From: Anatilimnocola floriformis
GTDB lineage: Bacteria; Planctomycetota; Planctomycetia; Pirellulales; Pirellulaceae
DNA: 64,000 nucleotides
NCBI RefSeq assembly: GCF_024256385.1
Contig: NZ_JAMLFW010000001.1
Coordinates: 6,076,001-6,140,000 of the forward strand
Direction: 5' to 3'
Shown here: positions 26,726-34,048 of the stretch, piece after piece
Layout: every line of letters starts with the position of its first letter
Numbering within the stretch: position 1 is the stretch's first letter
Notes under the pieces: generated by a model
The model's database searches: none
What the model was told of the DNA's origin: nothing
What the model saw: only the letters and a program-made list of their open reading frames with translations
Translations under genes and position numbers: made by a program

Positions 26726-26752
26726 TGTCACAAATTCAGCGATCCGTTCGTC
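26726..26752 (+). promoter_or_regulatory. ECF41-type promoter of the SDR gene
   Basis: TGTCACA (26726-26732), 16 bases, CGTC (26749-26752), starting six bases after the cupin stop codon. The likely start of transcription near 26758-26760 gives a leader of about 60 bases to the ATG at 26818. The spacer differs from the first promoter (AATTCAGCG.. versus AACTTAGCG..) but keeps AGCG at the same position. Confidence 0.75.
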
Positions 26753-26817
26753 CTCAGTGTGAAGACAGACCAGTTTCATTATCAGGATCGGGAAACAGCA
26801 CGATCCAGGAGGCAGTG

Positions 26818-27567
26818 ATGAAGATCGTCGTGATCGGTGGTAGTGGTTTAATTGGTTCGAAACTCGTCGCACTGCTACGCAACAAAGGGCACGAAGTGTT
26901 GGCGGCATCTCCTTCGAAGGGGGTGAACGCGGTCACGGGCGAAGGACTGAGCGCCGCGATTCAGGGAGCAACGGTGGTTGTCGACGTCGCCAACGCACCC
27001 GTGTGGGAAGACCAGGCCGTGCTCGAGTTCTTTGAAAAATCGACGCAAAATCTGTTGGCAGAAGAAAAGGCAGCCGGCGTGAAGCACCACGTCGCGCTGT
27101 CGGTGGTCGGCACCGATCGGCTGCTCACGAGCGGATATTTTCGCGCGAAGATGGCGCAGGAAAAACTGATCGCAGCCGGCACGGTCCCGTACACCGTCGT
27201 CCGAGCGACGCAGTTCTTTGAGTTTGTTGGCGCGATTGCCCAATCGGCGACCGATGGTCAGACGGTGCAGTTGCCGCCGGCGATGATGCAGCCGATTGTG
27301 TCCGACGACGTGGCCGCTGCGCTGGCCGAAGTCGCACTGGCCGAACCGGAGAACGGCATCGTGGAAATTGCCGGGCCAGAAAAGATCCGGATGGATGAGC
27401 TTGTGCGCATCTTCCTCACTTCGAAGGGAGACGCGCGGCAAGTTGCAACCAATGGCCAGGCCCGCTACTTCGGCATCGACGTGAACGATCAAAGCCTCAC
27501 GCCAGGCGCCAATCCGCGTCTGGGAAGAACGCGGTTCACGGACTGGCTGACAACAGGCGCGGTGTAG
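26818..27567 (+). CDS. SDR/NmrA-like NAD(P)-binding oxidoreductase
   Basis: 249 residues from the ATG at 26818, with AGGAGG five bases upstream. Rossmann motif VVIGGSGLIGSKLVALLRNK at the N-terminus (G-x-S-G-x-x-G), then VVDVANAPVWEDQAVLEFFE, HHVALSVVGTDRLLTSGYFR, AKMAQEKLIAAG and YTVVRATQFFEFVGAIAQSA. It lacks the classical YxxxK pair in full, like atypical NmrA-type SDRs that act as NAD(P)H-dependent reductases or redox sensors. Oxidoreductases of this type are well known neighbours or targets of ECF41 sigma factors, fitting the promoter upstream. Confidence 0.88.
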   Translation: MKIVVIGGSGLIGSKLVALLRNKGHEVLAASPSKGVNAVTGEGLSAAIQGATVVVDVANAPVWEDQAVLEFFEKSTQNLLAEEKAAGVKHHVALSVVGTDRLLTSGYFRAKMAQEKLIAAGTVPYTVVRATQFFEFVGAIAQSATDGQTVQLPPAMMQPIVSDDVAAALAEVALAEPENGIVEIAGPEKIRMDELVRIFLTSKGDARQVATNGQARYFGIDVNDQSLTPGANPRLGRTRFTDWLTTGAV

Positions 27568-27583
27568 CGATTGATGTAGCTTT

Positions 27584-27689
27584 GTAGGCCGGAACAAGCG
27601 GTACTCCGCGCAGTTCCGGCATGAGTCGCCGAACGACATCAATCTGCAGTTCATGCCGGAACAGCGCGAGTACGCTCGTTCCGGCCTAC
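27584..27689. repeat. CCGGAACAAGCG-type palindromic repeat, full copy
   Basis: Starts GTAGGCCGGAACAAGCGGTA and ends TACGCTCGTTCCGGCCTAC; inner inverted pair AGTTCCGGCATGA (27615-27627) against TCATGCCGGAACA. It lies between the convergent SDR and CheY-like genes. A half copy is at 23420-23456. Confidence 0.65.
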
Positions 27690-27695
27690 GGCGAA

Positions 27696-28058
27696 TTAGC
27701 CTTCGAACTTTTCCAGCTTCTGCCGGAGCATATCCGCCGTGAACGGCTTGACGAGGTAGTCGCTCACGCCAGCTTGGATGGCTTCCATGACGCGGGTCTT
27801 TTCCGCTTCGGTGGTGACCATGATGATCGGCACGGTGGCGTTGACCTGACGGATCTCGCGAATCACATCCAGGCCGTTTTTCTTCGGCATGTTCCAGTCG
27901 GTCAGCACCAGGTCGTAGGTGCCGGCCTTGAACATGTTGACCGCTTCTTCGCCGTCGCCCGCTTCGGCGGCATCGGGCACGCCCACGGCTTGGAGAGAAC
28001 GCAGGATGATCTTGCGCATGGTGCTGGAATCGTCAGCGACGAGAACTTTCTTGGTCAT
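27696..28058 (-). CDS. single-domain response regulator (CheY-like)
   Basis: 120 residues from the ATG at 28058, a complete receiver domain and nothing else. Key residues: Asp9-Asp10 in VADDSS, phosphoacceptor Asp54 in LVLTDWNMPKKNG, Thr82/Thr83 in VTTEAEK, Lys104 in YLVKPF. WNMP and ASDYLVKPF-like segments make it CheY-like, and the conserved MPKKNGLDVIREIR fits stand-alone regulators of chemotaxis or other outputs. No kinase or chemotaxis gene is adjacent. A longer in-frame start at 28145 would add a proline-rich leader and is unlikely. Confidence 0.9.
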   Translation of the reverse strand: MTKKVLVADDSSTMRKIILRSLQAVGVPDAAEAGDGEEAVNMFKAGTYDLVLTDWNMPKKNGLDVIREIRQVNATVPIIMVTTEAEKTRVMEAIQAGVSDYLVKPFTADMLRQKLEKFEG

Positions 28059-28207
28059 GTTTCTACTTTCAGCGCGATGTGGTCGTGGAACTGCCCCCGT
28101 TAGAAACGGTTTCGTAAACGTAGGTCGCCGATTGTGCGCTGGCATCAGGCGGCTTCACGCCAAGTTGTCGCATTTTGCGTGAGTCACGCGCGCGGTTCGC
28201 ATCGATT

Positions 28208-28780
28208 ATGATGGCTCGTATGAATGCACCCGCGTCAAAATCGGAATCTTCGTCAGCACCCGTCGGTGGCAAAGCCGTCGTGATTGGCATCTTTGTCGTC
28301 GGCCTGATCGCGGCTGCGTCGGGCCTCGTTTACAAATACTTCGCCAGTCGCGAGCCGCTGGAGATGTGGGGAACGAACGGCATTCAGGTCATTCAGTCGG
28401 CCCCGCGTGTCGAACTACTGACGCTGGGAGATGAAGTCACGGCGGACAGCGAGCTCTTGACGTTCGCCGGCCAGGCCTTGCCCATCACTGCGACGCACGA
28501 CATCTCAAAAGCTCCGGGCTTGATCCACCATCGGCACTTTCTCACCGAGTATGTGAGCTATGTCGATCGCCCCGCAGCCGCCAGCGAAATGCGATCCTGG
28601 AAATATGCCGTGCGATTTCGCGACGGCGGCAGCCCCGAGCGCGAAGTCGTTGTGCTCTTCAATCTGCCAGAACGTTGCCTCGGCAATCTCCACACCGGCC
28701 AGGAGGTGCGTGTAGTCGACAAGATCGCCGAGAACTGGAAGCGGTTTATTGAACGGCAATTGGCGGAAACACGAAATTAG
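28208..28780 (+). CDS. planctomycete hypothetical protein with one transmembrane helix
   Basis: About 190 residues; start uncertain among ATGs at 28208, 28211 and 28220. A short polar N-terminus is followed by one membrane helix (VVIGIFVVGLIAAASGLVYK) and a soluble domain containing MWGTNGIQVIQSAPRVELLT, DISKAPGLIHHRHFLTEYVS and LNLPERCLGNLHTGQEVRV-like sequence. I do not recognise a named domain; similar short proteins occur in planctomycete genomes in my memory. The domain is probably periplasmic. Divergent from the CheY-like gene with about 150 bases between. Confidence 0.65.
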   Translation: MMARMNAPASKSESSSAPVGGKAVVIGIFVVGLIAAASGLVYKYFASREPLEMWGTNGIQVIQSAPRVELLTLGDEVTADSELLTFAGQALPITATHDISKAPGLIHHRHFLTEYVSYVDRPAAASEMRSWKYAVRFRDGGSPEREVVVLFNLPERCLGNLHTGQEVRVVDKIAENWKRFIERQLAETRN

Positions 28781-28841
28781 CGCAGCAGCTCGTCGATGGC
28801 GTAGTCTACCGTCTGCCAAAAAAGTAGGCCGGCGTCTTTCC

Positions 28842-28869
28842 GTAGGACGGACCAATCGTCCGTCCTACT
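28842..28869. repeat. GTAGGACGGACC palindrome, short copy
   Basis: GTAGGACGGACCAATCGTCC followed by GTCCTAC, a near-perfect palindrome between the convergent genes ending at 28780 and 28882. Related to the copies at 5504, 7981, 33627 and 46292. Confidence 0.65.
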
Positions 28870-28881
28870 CGTAGCGTTTCC

Positions 28882-30102
28882 CTACGACTTGACTGCACTC
28901 ACCTTCAGCGTCTGCGGCTCGGCGGTGATCTTCAACTGCGGCACCGTCACTACGCCACTCGCATCGGCGGCGACTTCGCCGCTCGCGCTGCCGAAGGTCC
29001 ATTTCACTTTTTGATTGGGCGCAACTTTGAGTTGCTGCAAACGGCGAAGGCTGATGTCGGCTGTGGCTTCAGCAGGGATGGTGAAGGTTGTTTTCAAATC
29101 GTCGGCCTTCGTGAGGAAGAGTGAAACCTCGGCGGAGTCCGCGGTTTCGCTGACCGGCTTCCAGCGGAAGAACGCGTTGATCTGGCCGGGGGCTTTTTCC
29201 ATCAGCTTATCGGGCCAAGGTTGCGCGTCGTTGGTCGAAGCGCTGGTGAAGACCGGATAGGCTTCGTTCTTTTTCACGTTGAGCCAATCGAACGAATTGA
29301 TCAGGTCGTTGACCTTCAAAATGTTCGCATGATTGTTGGCATGGCCGAACGGGCCCCAGTACATGAAGAGGGGATATTTGCGTTCGTTCATCGCGGCGGC
29401 GAATTTGTCGTGATCCTTCGACCAGGTGTCGTTCGGCGCCGAGTAATCGACGCAGATCGGCGGATCGGGAAGTTTCACATCGGCAGGAACGGTTTGCGGC
29501 GGGAAGTACATCCGGCTCGAGACATGCTCGACGCGGGCGGGAACATTGGCTTTGATGGCAGCGAAGACGTCGCCGTTGCGCATGCCGATGCCGAGGGTGC
29601 CGCTGCCACCCATGCTATTGCCGCAGAGATAGACACGGTTGGGATCGAGGCCGTATTTTTCGATCGTCCACTTCACGGTGTCGAGCACGCGTTTTTCCGT
29701 CGGGCAGATGTCAGCACCTTTGTACTTTTCGATGCCCCACCACCAGTCGCCCTTGTTCGCGCGGCAATCAAGATACAGCGCGCACATATCGGCGGGAGCG
29801 TGATAGATGTCGTGGTTGCCGACCTGTGCGGTGCATTTCAAACAGGAATGCACGTCGTGACCGGCGGAGTGAAGCACGACATACAGCGGCGCTTTTTCGC
29901 GCGGGGCAGTGGGGTGCAACACGAGGAAGGTATCGGTCTGCGGCGCGGCATAGCTCCATTCCTCGCGCACGCCGTGCTGATAGGTGTCGAGCTTGCGGCC
30001 ACCAAACTCGCCATCCTTGCTCAGTTGCGGCGGCCAATCGGCAGCTGCGGCGAGGGAGGCGAACGATGTGAGAAACGCCAGAGCCAGGAGAAGCTTTTTC
30101 AT
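28882..30102 (-). CDS. secreted alpha/beta hydrolase (esterase-like)
   Basis: 406 residues. Signal peptide MKKLLLALAFLTSFASLAAA; then an alpha/beta-hydrolase fold: APLYVVLHSAGHDVHSCLKC (oxyanion region), ALYLDCRANKGDWWWGIEKY, nucleophile elbow LCGNSMGGSGTLGIGMRNGD (Ser within G-N-S-M-G), and a possible catalytic His in YWGPFGHANNHANIL. The C-terminal 120 residues form a beta-rich extension (TFTIPAEATADISLRRLQQL). It resembles CE1/feruloyl-esterase-like and peptidase-type secreted hydrolases of planctomycetes; the substrate is unknown. A CxxC-like pair (SCLKC) near the oxyanion loop is unusual. Confidence 0.8.
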   Translation of the reverse strand: MKKLLLALAFLTSFASLAAAADWPPQLSKDGEFGGRKLDTYQHGVREEWSYAAPQTDTFLVLHPTAPREKAPLYVVLHSAGHDVHSCLKCTAQVGNHDIYHAPADMCALYLDCRANKGDWWWGIEKYKGADICPTEKRVLDTVKWTIEKYGLDPNRVYLCGNSMGGSGTLGIGMRNGDVFAAIKANVPARVEHVSSRMYFPPQTVPADVKLPDPPICVDYSAPNDTWSKDHDKFAAAMNERKYPLFMYWGPFGHANNHANILKVNDLINSFDWLNVKKNEAYPVFTSASTNDAQPWPDKLMEKAPGQINAFFRWKPVSETADSAEVSLFLTKADDLKTTFTIPAEATADISLRRLQQLKVAPNQKVKWTFGSASGEVAADASGVVTVPQLKITAEPQTLKVSAVKS

Positions 30103-30241
30103 GGTTCTTTCAACGCTGGAGGGGGATTGGGGAGGAGCCGCATTATAGGGCTACGGCGGGCTCGCCAAGAATTGGACACTGCCGACGAATTACTTTCCAA
30201 TATCCTCAAACCCACGAGGATGCTCTTTTCACGAGGATGGT

Positions 30242-30886
30242 ATGCACGCTCTGTGGATACTGCTGGCCCTGTGTTCGGCCCAACCGGAGATCGGCGAGGG
30301 AAGCCTGTTGTTTCTGGAGAATTGCAACAGCGTGGTGGAGTATGCGACGCGCGATGAGATCGGCCACGTGGCGATCGCGTTTCGCGATGGCAACGAAACC
30401 TGGATCTACGAAGCCACGCCCGGCAACGTGCGTCGCGTGACGTTTGCCGAATACGATCAAGAGCTGGCGCGGATCAACGCTGGTCGCAATCGCCGCGAAC
30501 CGGTGCGGCTGTGGATTGTTGCGCCGGAGCAGAAATTCACCGCGGCAGAAACGACGGCGATGCGCGAATACCTCGACGAGCAATTAGGCCGGCGCTACTC
30601 GGTGAAGAACTACGTCCTCGGCAAACCGGGTGACGGTACGCACTGCGCCGAGTTGGCCGCGAACACGCTCAATCGTAGCGGCCGGTTTGAACTGGCCGAC
30701 AGCCATACGATTCATCCGGCGAAGCTCATGAAGATTGTCGAGCCGGTGTACTCGGTGAAAACCGAGCACCAGATTGCGCCGCTCGCCGCGAGCGAACCTT
30801 GGTATGTGCGCTGGGGACGTTGTTGCAGTTCGACCGGCAATTGGTGCACGTGGAGTTGCCGCGAAGCGTGGTCGTTCTGCTGGTAG
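30242..30886 (+). CDS. YiiX/YebB-like permuted NlpC/P60 cysteine hydrolase, 3' end possibly frameshifted
   Basis: 214 residues as read. Permuted papain-like features: SLLFLENCNSVVEYATRDEI then GHVAIAF (catalytic His) and GDGTHCAELAANTLNRSG (catalytic Cys), matching the YiiX/YaeF-like family thought to cut amide or lipid-peptide bonds. The short N-terminal hydrophobic part (MHALWILLALCSAQ) is a probable signal peptide. The last 25 residues (RCCSSTGNWCTWSCREAWSF..) are Cys/Trp-rich and lack the third-position bias seen upstream; from about 30815 another frame reads LGTLLQFDRQLVHVELPRSV with strong third-position G/C. This suggests a frameshift near a GGGG run. Start ATG 30242 with GAGGA upstream. 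Confidence 0.7.
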   Translation: MHALWILLALCSAQPEIGEGSLLFLENCNSVVEYATRDEIGHVAIAFRDGNETWIYEATPGNVRRVTFAEYDQELARINAGRNRREPVRLWIVAPEQKFTAAETTAMREYLDEQLGRRYSVKNYVLGKPGDGTHCAELAANTLNRSGRFELADSHTIHPAKLMKIVEPVYSVKTEHQIAPLAASEPWYVRWGRCCSSTGNWCTWSCREAWSFCW

Positions 30887-31224
30887 GTTGCCGTCGGGGA
30901 TCCGATCAGAGTGCGCTCTTACCGACCAACGACGTCGCGGACGGTCGATGGCCGCTGCGGAAATTTCTATGCGATCAACTACAAAGTGGGGCTGATAATC
31001 CCTGAAGAGGTTCTGTTGCCTAACAAATTGCGGCAACACGCGGTTAAAAAGCCCTTAACAAAACGCTCCCGGCGTCAAAAATGCAGAGCGTGATTACTAT
31101 TGTCGGTAATCACACGCATTGGCACTCGACTGGCCTCTCCCATTCTTGGCTTTTCTAGCGCCGCTTTTCATTTTCCGTTGCGCGCCGTCTCGTCTTCGTT
31201 CTTGTTCTGCAGGGGGCTTCTGTC
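30887..31224. other. intergenic leader region before DUF1559 copy 2
   Basis: 338 bases. The first 120 bases may hold the true 3' end of the YiiX-like gene in another frame. Then GTTGCC (31014) and GGCAAC form a weak stem, and 31090-31113 is a clean hairpin. No further gene seen. Confidence 0.45.
31090..31113 (+). promoter_or_regulatory. hairpin upstream of DUF1559 copy 2
   Basis: GTGATTAC (31090-31097) and GTAATCAC (31106-31113) are perfect reverse complements around TATTGTCG. It lies 112 bases before the ATG at 31225, and may be an operator for a dimeric regulator or a leader hairpin. Confidence 0.4.
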
Positions 31225-32190
31225 ATGTCTCGTTCTCGGGCGAATTGTCGCGTGTCGCAGCGAACTGCGTTCACGCTAGTCGAACTGCTGGTCGTGATTG
31301 CGATCATCGGCGTCTTGGTGGCGCTACTCTTGCCGGCTGTGCAAGCCGCTCGTGAAGCAGCTCGCCGTTCGCAATGCTCGAACAATCTGAAGCAGATGGC
31401 GCTCGGCATGATGAACTACGAAGACTCGCTCAAGACGCTGCCGCCGGGCCGCACTGGTTGCGACGGCGATTCGTCGTATCAGTGCAACGGCTTTACCACT
31501 GGTGGCGGAACAATCGGCTGGAGCGCCTTCGTCCACACGCTACCGTATATCGAACAGTCGTCTCTATTCAACAAAATCGACAACATTACCGTAGCACCGT
31601 GGGGCGTGAATACTGGTTGGGACAACGCCACAAACATGGAAGTCGTTTCGGCTCGGCCGAAGTTCATGGTCTGCCCGAGCGAAAGCGCCAAGCCGTTCGT
31701 CGATAATCAACCCAGCAGTGGTAAGAAGGCAGCGACCGGCAACTACGGGCTGTGTGGTGGTCACTTAGGTCCACCGAATGGCTCGCCGATTAAGCACATC
31801 AATACGGGCGTGTTCGTTTATCGTTCGACCTTTCGCCTGGCAGATATCACCGACGGCACGAGCAGCCAGTTTTTGCTGGGTGAAACCAAGAACAGCGACG
31901 GATACCTGGATAATGTTCCTAACGGCACCGCGCCGAACATGTGGACCACCGGCTCTCGCTTTATGACACTGCGAACGACGGCTAACCCGTTGAATACGAA
32001 ACCAAGCCTCGGCGCCTTTGTCGACAACACCAACGGCCCGTCGAATGCGGCATTTGGCAGCTTGCACCCGGGTGGTGCGCAGTTCGCCTTCGTCGATGGC
32101 CACGTGAGCCTGATTACCAATCAAATCAATTTCGTGACTTACCAACGGCTGTCGCAGCGGGCCGACGGTGAAGTGGTGGGAGATTACTAA
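31225..32190 (+). CDS. DUF1559 pilin-like protein (copy 2)
   Basis: 321 residues. N-terminal methylation motif [20 protein letters not shown] with the hydrophobic helix up to [20 protein letters not shown], a central region with paired cysteines (GCDGDSSYQCNG, VCPSE), SSQFLLGETKNSDGYL, and the C-terminal HPGGAQFAFVDGHVSLI signature. The first 90 nucleotides after the leader are nearly identical in protein sequence to copies 1 and 3, while the middle is diverged. The transthyretin-like lipoprotein gene follows two bases after the stop, so the pair is certainly co-transcribed. Confidence 0.92.
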   Translation: MSRSRANCRVSQRTAFTLVELLVVIAIIGVLVALLLPAVQAAREAARRSQCSNNLKQMALGMMNYEDSLKTLPPGRTGCDGDSSYQCNGFTTGGGTIGWSAFVHTLPYIEQSSLFNKIDNITVAPWGVNTGWDNATNMEVVSARPKFMVCPSESAKPFVDNQPSSGKKAATGNYGLCGGHLGPPNGSPIKHINTGVFVYRSTFRLADITDGTSSQFLLGETKNSDGYLDNVPNGTAPNMWTTGSRFMTLRTTANPLNTKPSLGAFVDNTNGPSNAAFGSLHPGGAQFAFVDGHVSLITNQINFVTYQRLSQRADGEVVGDY

Positions 32191-32192
32191 TC

Positions 32193-32627
32193 ATGAATAT
32201 TCTGTCAAAAATCGCCCTGACGTTGCTGTTCGCGTCGCTGCTGGTTTGCACCGGTTGCGAGCAAGGCTCAAAAATTGTTCCGGTCGAAGGCCAAGTGTTG
32301 CTCGATGGCCAGCCCTTGGCCTGGGGCAGCGTGATGGTGGTGCCCACCGCCGGCGAATCGGCGTTCGGCAGGCTCGATGCGCAGGGACGTTTCAAGCTGT
32401 GCATGACCATCGACGGCCGCGATGGCTGCCCTGTCGGCACTGGGCACATCGTCGCCGTGAACTCGGCGGAAGCAATTTCCGAAACCCATCATCGCCGGTA
32501 TGCACCGGAGATCTATGACAAGCCGCAAAACAGCCCACTGAAAGTCGACATCAAGGAGCCGAAGAAGGACTGGATTATCGAGCTCAAGGGAGACGGCAAG
32601 AAGTATCCGTATGAGTTCAAGACTTAG
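32193..32627 (+). CDS. transthyretin-like lipoprotein paired with DUF1559 copy 2
   Basis: 144 residues. Lipoprotein signal ALTLLFASLLVCTGCEQGSK (lipobox T-G-C), then VEGQVLLDGQPLAWGSVMVV and GRLDAQGRFKLCMTIDGRDG as in carboxypeptidase-regulatory beta sandwiches. The mature domain has the unusual ISETHHRRYAPEIYDKPQNS segment. Starts two bases after the DUF1559 stop and ends at an intrinsic terminator, defining a two-gene operon. Confidence 0.82.
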   Translation: MNILSKIALTLLFASLLVCTGCEQGSKIVPVEGQVLLDGQPLAWGSVMVVPTAGESAFGRLDAQGRFKLCMTIDGRDGCPVGTGHIVAVNSAEAISETHHRRYAPEIYDKPQNSPLKVDIKEPKKDWIIELKGDGKKYPYEFKT

Positions 32628-32655
32628 CCGTCGTTCGTAATGTTGAGATTTGCCG

Positions 32656-32682
32656 GGGCTGCTCTTTGGGGCAGCCCTTTTT
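32656..32682 (+). terminator. intrinsic terminator of the DUF1559/lipoprotein operon
   Basis: GGGCTGC (32656-32662), loop TCTTTGGG, GCAGCCC (32671-32677), then TTTTT (32678-32682). Clear rho-independent terminator 29 bases after the stop codon. Confidence 0.85.
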
Positions 32683-32822
32683 GTTGGATTGGCCTGAATT
32701 CCCGGCTGGTTTTGCCAGCGCGCAGGCCGGTTGGCCTATTAGCCCTGCAGGCCTCTTTCAGATACAATCTCAGAGGTACCGTTCGCCCGTTTGTTGGCAG
32801 TTAGTTTGCCAGGAGTTTGAGT

Positions 32823-33083
32823 GTGGTTTCGATCTTTGCGCTCATCGACGATAAGCATGTGCCACTGTATCGGATCATTTGGGTGGCCGATGTGCCGCAC
32901 TTCTGCGGCAACGACGATTGCTCGTACGAAGGGGATTACGAAGTTCGACTGGAAGGTGACGAATCGGTCTTCGCCTCGCGGGTCGAGCGAGATAAGACGC
33001 TGAAGGCTCTCGAGCAGTACGCCGAGGGTTTTGATCGGGGCAGCGGCGGCGGCGCTGAACCAGACGGGCAAGACTTCGAATAA
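32823..33083 (+). CDS. small hypothetical protein
   Basis: 86 residues from a GTG at 32823, preferred because AGGAG ends seven bases upstream; the TTG at 32817 is one base from that RBS. Sequence VSIFALIDDKHVPLYRIIWV, HFCGNDDCSYEGDYEV (two cysteines), and a polar C-terminus rich in Gly and Glu. Soluble, acidic, no recognised domain. It precedes another unknown gene at 33135 by 51 bases on the same strand. Confidence 0.6.
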   Translation: MVSIFALIDDKHVPLYRIIWVADVPHFCGNDDCSYEGDYEVRLEGDESVFASRVERDKTLKALEQYAEGFDRGSGGGAEPDGQDFE

Positions 33084-33134
33084 GGCCGCGGTTTTCGCAG
33101 CCGCAACAACTAGAGTCAGCAGCAGGGGCTAACC

Positions 33135-33617
33135 GTGTCACTTTTCGAAGATTCCCGATTTCAGTGGCGCGAAACGTACTTCGTGCTGTTCGACGCCCAG
33201 CAGCGGCCCACTCCCGCCACGGTCAAACGAGCCCTGACTGAGCTGAAGGCCGGTCTCAACATTACTGCATCGACGCAAAGCGAAGACGGCTTTCTGGAAG
33301 GAATGACGGTCCTCTCGCACATCGATTCCTCGGGCATGGACCTGATCTATATTGATGGCGACGAAGTGAAAGAACTGCTGGCCGAGCTCAAGAAGGAATT
33401 TCGCGGTCAACAGCTGACGGCAGAAGAAAAGGCCAAGTACGACCGAATGATGCTCAGCAACGCCAAGTTCGATGTCTTCCATTTCGAAGAACTCGGCGAC
33501 GCGATCGACGAAGACGATGGTCCGCTCGACCCCGGCACGCTGCTGCTCGTGCTGGCTCGCCTCGCGAAGCTATGCCATGGCGTGGCGCTCGATCCAGCCA
33601 CCGGCGGATTACTGTAA
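33135..33617 (+). CDS. hypothetical cytoplasmic protein (160 aa)
   Basis: 160 residues from a GTG at 33135. Strong coding-type third positions. Sequence features: WRETYFVLFDAQQRPTPATV, LTELKAGLNITASTQSEDGF, GMDLIYIDGDEVKELLAELK and an acidic C-terminal third (DAIDEDDGPLDPGTLLLVLA). No signal peptide or membrane helix. I do not recognise the family; planctomycete genomes contain similar short proteins. Possibly co-transcribed with the gene at 32823. Confidence 0.65.
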   Translation: MSLFEDSRFQWRETYFVLFDAQQRPTPATVKRALTELKAGLNITASTQSEDGFLEGMTVLSHIDSSGMDLIYIDGDEVKELLAELKKEFRGQQLTAEEKAKYDRMMLSNAKFDVFHFEELGDAIDEDDGPLDPGTLLLVLARLAKLCHGVALDPATGGLL

Positions 33618-33626
33618 GCCACCGCC

Positions 33627-33717
33627 GTAAGACAAACCATTGGTTCGTCTAGGGGCTGCGAGTGGAGCAGATCGTTGTCGGTACCCGCTTCTGGAGCGGA
33701 CCAATGGTCCGTCCTAC
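33627..33717. repeat. GTAGG/GGACCATTGGTCC palindromic repeat, long copy c
   Basis: Starts GTAAGACAAACCATTGGTTC (a diverged left palindrome), contains GGTACCCGCTTCTGGAGCGG and ends GGACCAATGGTCCGTCCTAC. Same orientation as the copy at 5504. Lies between convergent genes. Confidence 0.7.
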
Positions 33718-33722
33718 TTACG

Positions 33723-33905
33723 CTACCGCACATGCCGCCAGGCATCGCGTTTGTCTAGCCAACGAATGGCTTGCCACTGGGCGATCGCGAAGACCAGCAG
33801 CACTCCGCTGCCAAAGAGGGGCATGAGGAACAGTTCGTTGTTCAGAATGAACAACAGGCTGAGAATGATCGGACTGAGGATCACGAGGGCGGTGGCGCGG
33901 AACAT
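33723..33905 (-). CDS. small membrane protein, two helices (tentative)
   Basis: 60 residues from the ATG at 33905; a longer in-frame start is possible because the frame is open further upstream. Two hydrophobic helices (FRATALVILSPIILSLLFIL and LFLMPLFGSGVLLVFAIAQW) followed by a basic tail (RWLDKRDAWRHVR). It lies downstream of the TPR gene on the same strand. No family recognised. Confidence 0.45.
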   Translation of the reverse strand: MFRATALVILSPIILSLLFILNNELFLMPLFGSGVLLVFAIAQWQAIRWLDKRDAWRHVR

Positions 33906-34048
33906 TGCCTGGTTGCGTGTGAGCCGAGAACCGATGCGATCGCTAACGGCGAGCAAAACCAGAAACGGGATTTCAGGCCGTCGTGCATTCGGCTCAAAGT
34001 CGCGAGACTTTTTGTGACGACGCTGAGAAGACTTTTGCCCCACGGCGA

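Noticed and set aside
30911-31093. Frame continuing after the YiiX-like stop (YAINYKVGLIIPEE...)
   Set aside because: Same frame as the YiiX-like gene but beyond its stop; no independent start signals and no coding bias.
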